Source of the DNA: Marinobacter azerbaijanicus
Lineage (GTDB): Bacteria; Pseudomonadota; Gammaproteobacteria; Pseudomonadales; Oleiphilaceae
Direction of reading: 5' to 3'
NCBI RefSeq assembly: GCF_030250645.1
Contig: NZ_JASSVS010000004.1
Location: 186,001-250,000, forward strand
Length of the DNA: 64,000 nt
Shown here: positions 63,677 through 64,000 of the stretch, in pieces
Layout: every line of letters begins with the position of its first letter
How positions within the stretch are numbered: the stretch's first letter is position 1
Position numbers and translations under genes: made by a program
The notes under the pieces: generated by a model
Databases searched by the model: none
Seen by the model: only the letters and a program-made list of their open reading frames with translations
What the model was told of the DNA's origin: nothing

Positions 63677-63884
63677 CGCTCACCAGAAGAAACGGATTTT
63701 GCCCTTGGTTATCAACAGGGCAACACCAAATCCGTCATCCAAAAACCGATTGCAGGGCGTACTCATTAGTTGAGCGACCACTGCAACGCCGAAAGTTTTA
63801 CATCCGCCCGGCGGCCAGCAGATGCCGCCACCGGCGACACCAGGGGCTGAAAAGCCCGAGATGAGAGAATACGGAGCGACGATC
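63677..63884 (+). other. Long sufB leader
   Basis: About 200 bases between promoter and ATG without a gene. A small hairpin, GGGCT-GAAA-AGCCC (63844-63857), lies 27 bases before the start codon. I do not recognise a known riboswitch class. Confidence 0.45.
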
Positions 63885-64000
63885 ATGGCGACCACCGACA
63901 AAGAGGTGAACGAGCTGATCAAACGGGAATACGAACACGGATTCGTAACAGAGATAGAATCCGACACGTTCGAGCCCGGCCTGAACGAAGACGTCATTGC
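63885..64000 (+). CDS. sufB: SufB, Fe-S cluster scaffold subunit, N-terminal part (runs off the window)
   Basis: The frame from ATG 63885 stays open to the edge: MATTDKEVNELIKREYEHGF, then VTEIESDTFEPGLNEDVI. The stretch Y-x-x-G-F-x-T-x-I-x-[ST]-D-x-x-x-x-G-L-[NS]-E-[DE]-[VI]-[IV] is the start of SufB. ACGGAGCGAC precedes the ATG. SufB with SufC and SufD assembles Fe-S clusters; the upstream IscR-type site supports the call. Only 38 codons are visible. Confidence 0.82.
   Translation, partial: MATTDKEVNELIKREYEHGFVTEIESDTFEPGLNEDVI

Noticed and set aside
63677..63884. Known riboswitch in the sufB leader
   Set aside because: I looked for TPP, cobalamin and SAM core sequences and did not find a convincing match.

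Overview
The window is a gene-dense, GC-rich chromosomal segment of a marine gammaproteobacterium. Gene content and protein style (ectoine hydroxylase, BCCT transporter, FabA/FabB, TrhP, complete nir/nor clusters, three NarK proteins) point to Marinobacter or a close relative; this is inference from family recognition, not a database match. I saw no rRNA, tRNA, IS element or CRISPR array.

Layout. (1) 1-11 kb: a minus-strand run encoding FadI/FadJ-type beta-oxidation enzymes, an FtsH paralogue, a YihY/BrkB membrane protein, a CapA-type protein and the start of a flavin reductase; then ectD (5-hydroxyectoine) and a BCCT compatible-solute transporter with a universal stress protein. (2) 11-16.8 kb: a copper-resistance unit (Met-rich protein, CopB, CopA, cupredoxin) divergent from an OmpR-type response regulator/histidine kinase pair. 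(3) 17.1-19.3 kb: an AT-richer insert that looks like a microcin C-type nucleotide-peptide cluster: a promoter overlapped by a Fur-box core, a 65-aa precursor ending in Asn, an intergenic terminator hairpin, an MccB-like adenylating enzyme and an S51 (PepE-type) peptidase. This is the most novel item in the window. (4) 19.3-27.7 kb: a CadR/PbrR-type MerR regulator; a TynA-type copper amine oxidase, porin, aldehyde dehydrogenase and FeaR-like regulator; a CDF cation exporter behind a MerR-type promoter; a ferritin-like protein.

(5) 28.7-56.4 kb: a denitrification island: norCB-(FeS protein)-norDEF; on the opposite strand nirC-nirF-(periplasmic binding-like protein)-norQ-(membrane protein); nirS-DLGH-J-E-N for cytochrome cd1 and heme d1; a Crp/Fnr regulator; NnrS; and three NarK-family carriers, one co-transcribed with a universal stress protein. 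FNR/DNR-type boxes (TTGAT-N4-ATCAA or one-base variants) lie before norC, nirS, nirC, both narK operons and the third carrier, so one oxygen/NO regulon is likely. No nitrate reductase or nosZ lies in the window.

(6) 56.4-64 kb: a voltage-gated ion channel, SirB2, a second NnrS, an SRPBCC protein, fabA-fabB, a very short AraC-type HTH protein, trhP, and the start of sufB behind an IscR-type site.

Three copies of an unusual dispersed palindromic element (34388-34501, 45549-45665, 63422-63530) sit just beyond gene ends. Each has perfect 28-30 bp arms that differ from copy to copy, around an interior with two small hairpins built on CATGGATG.
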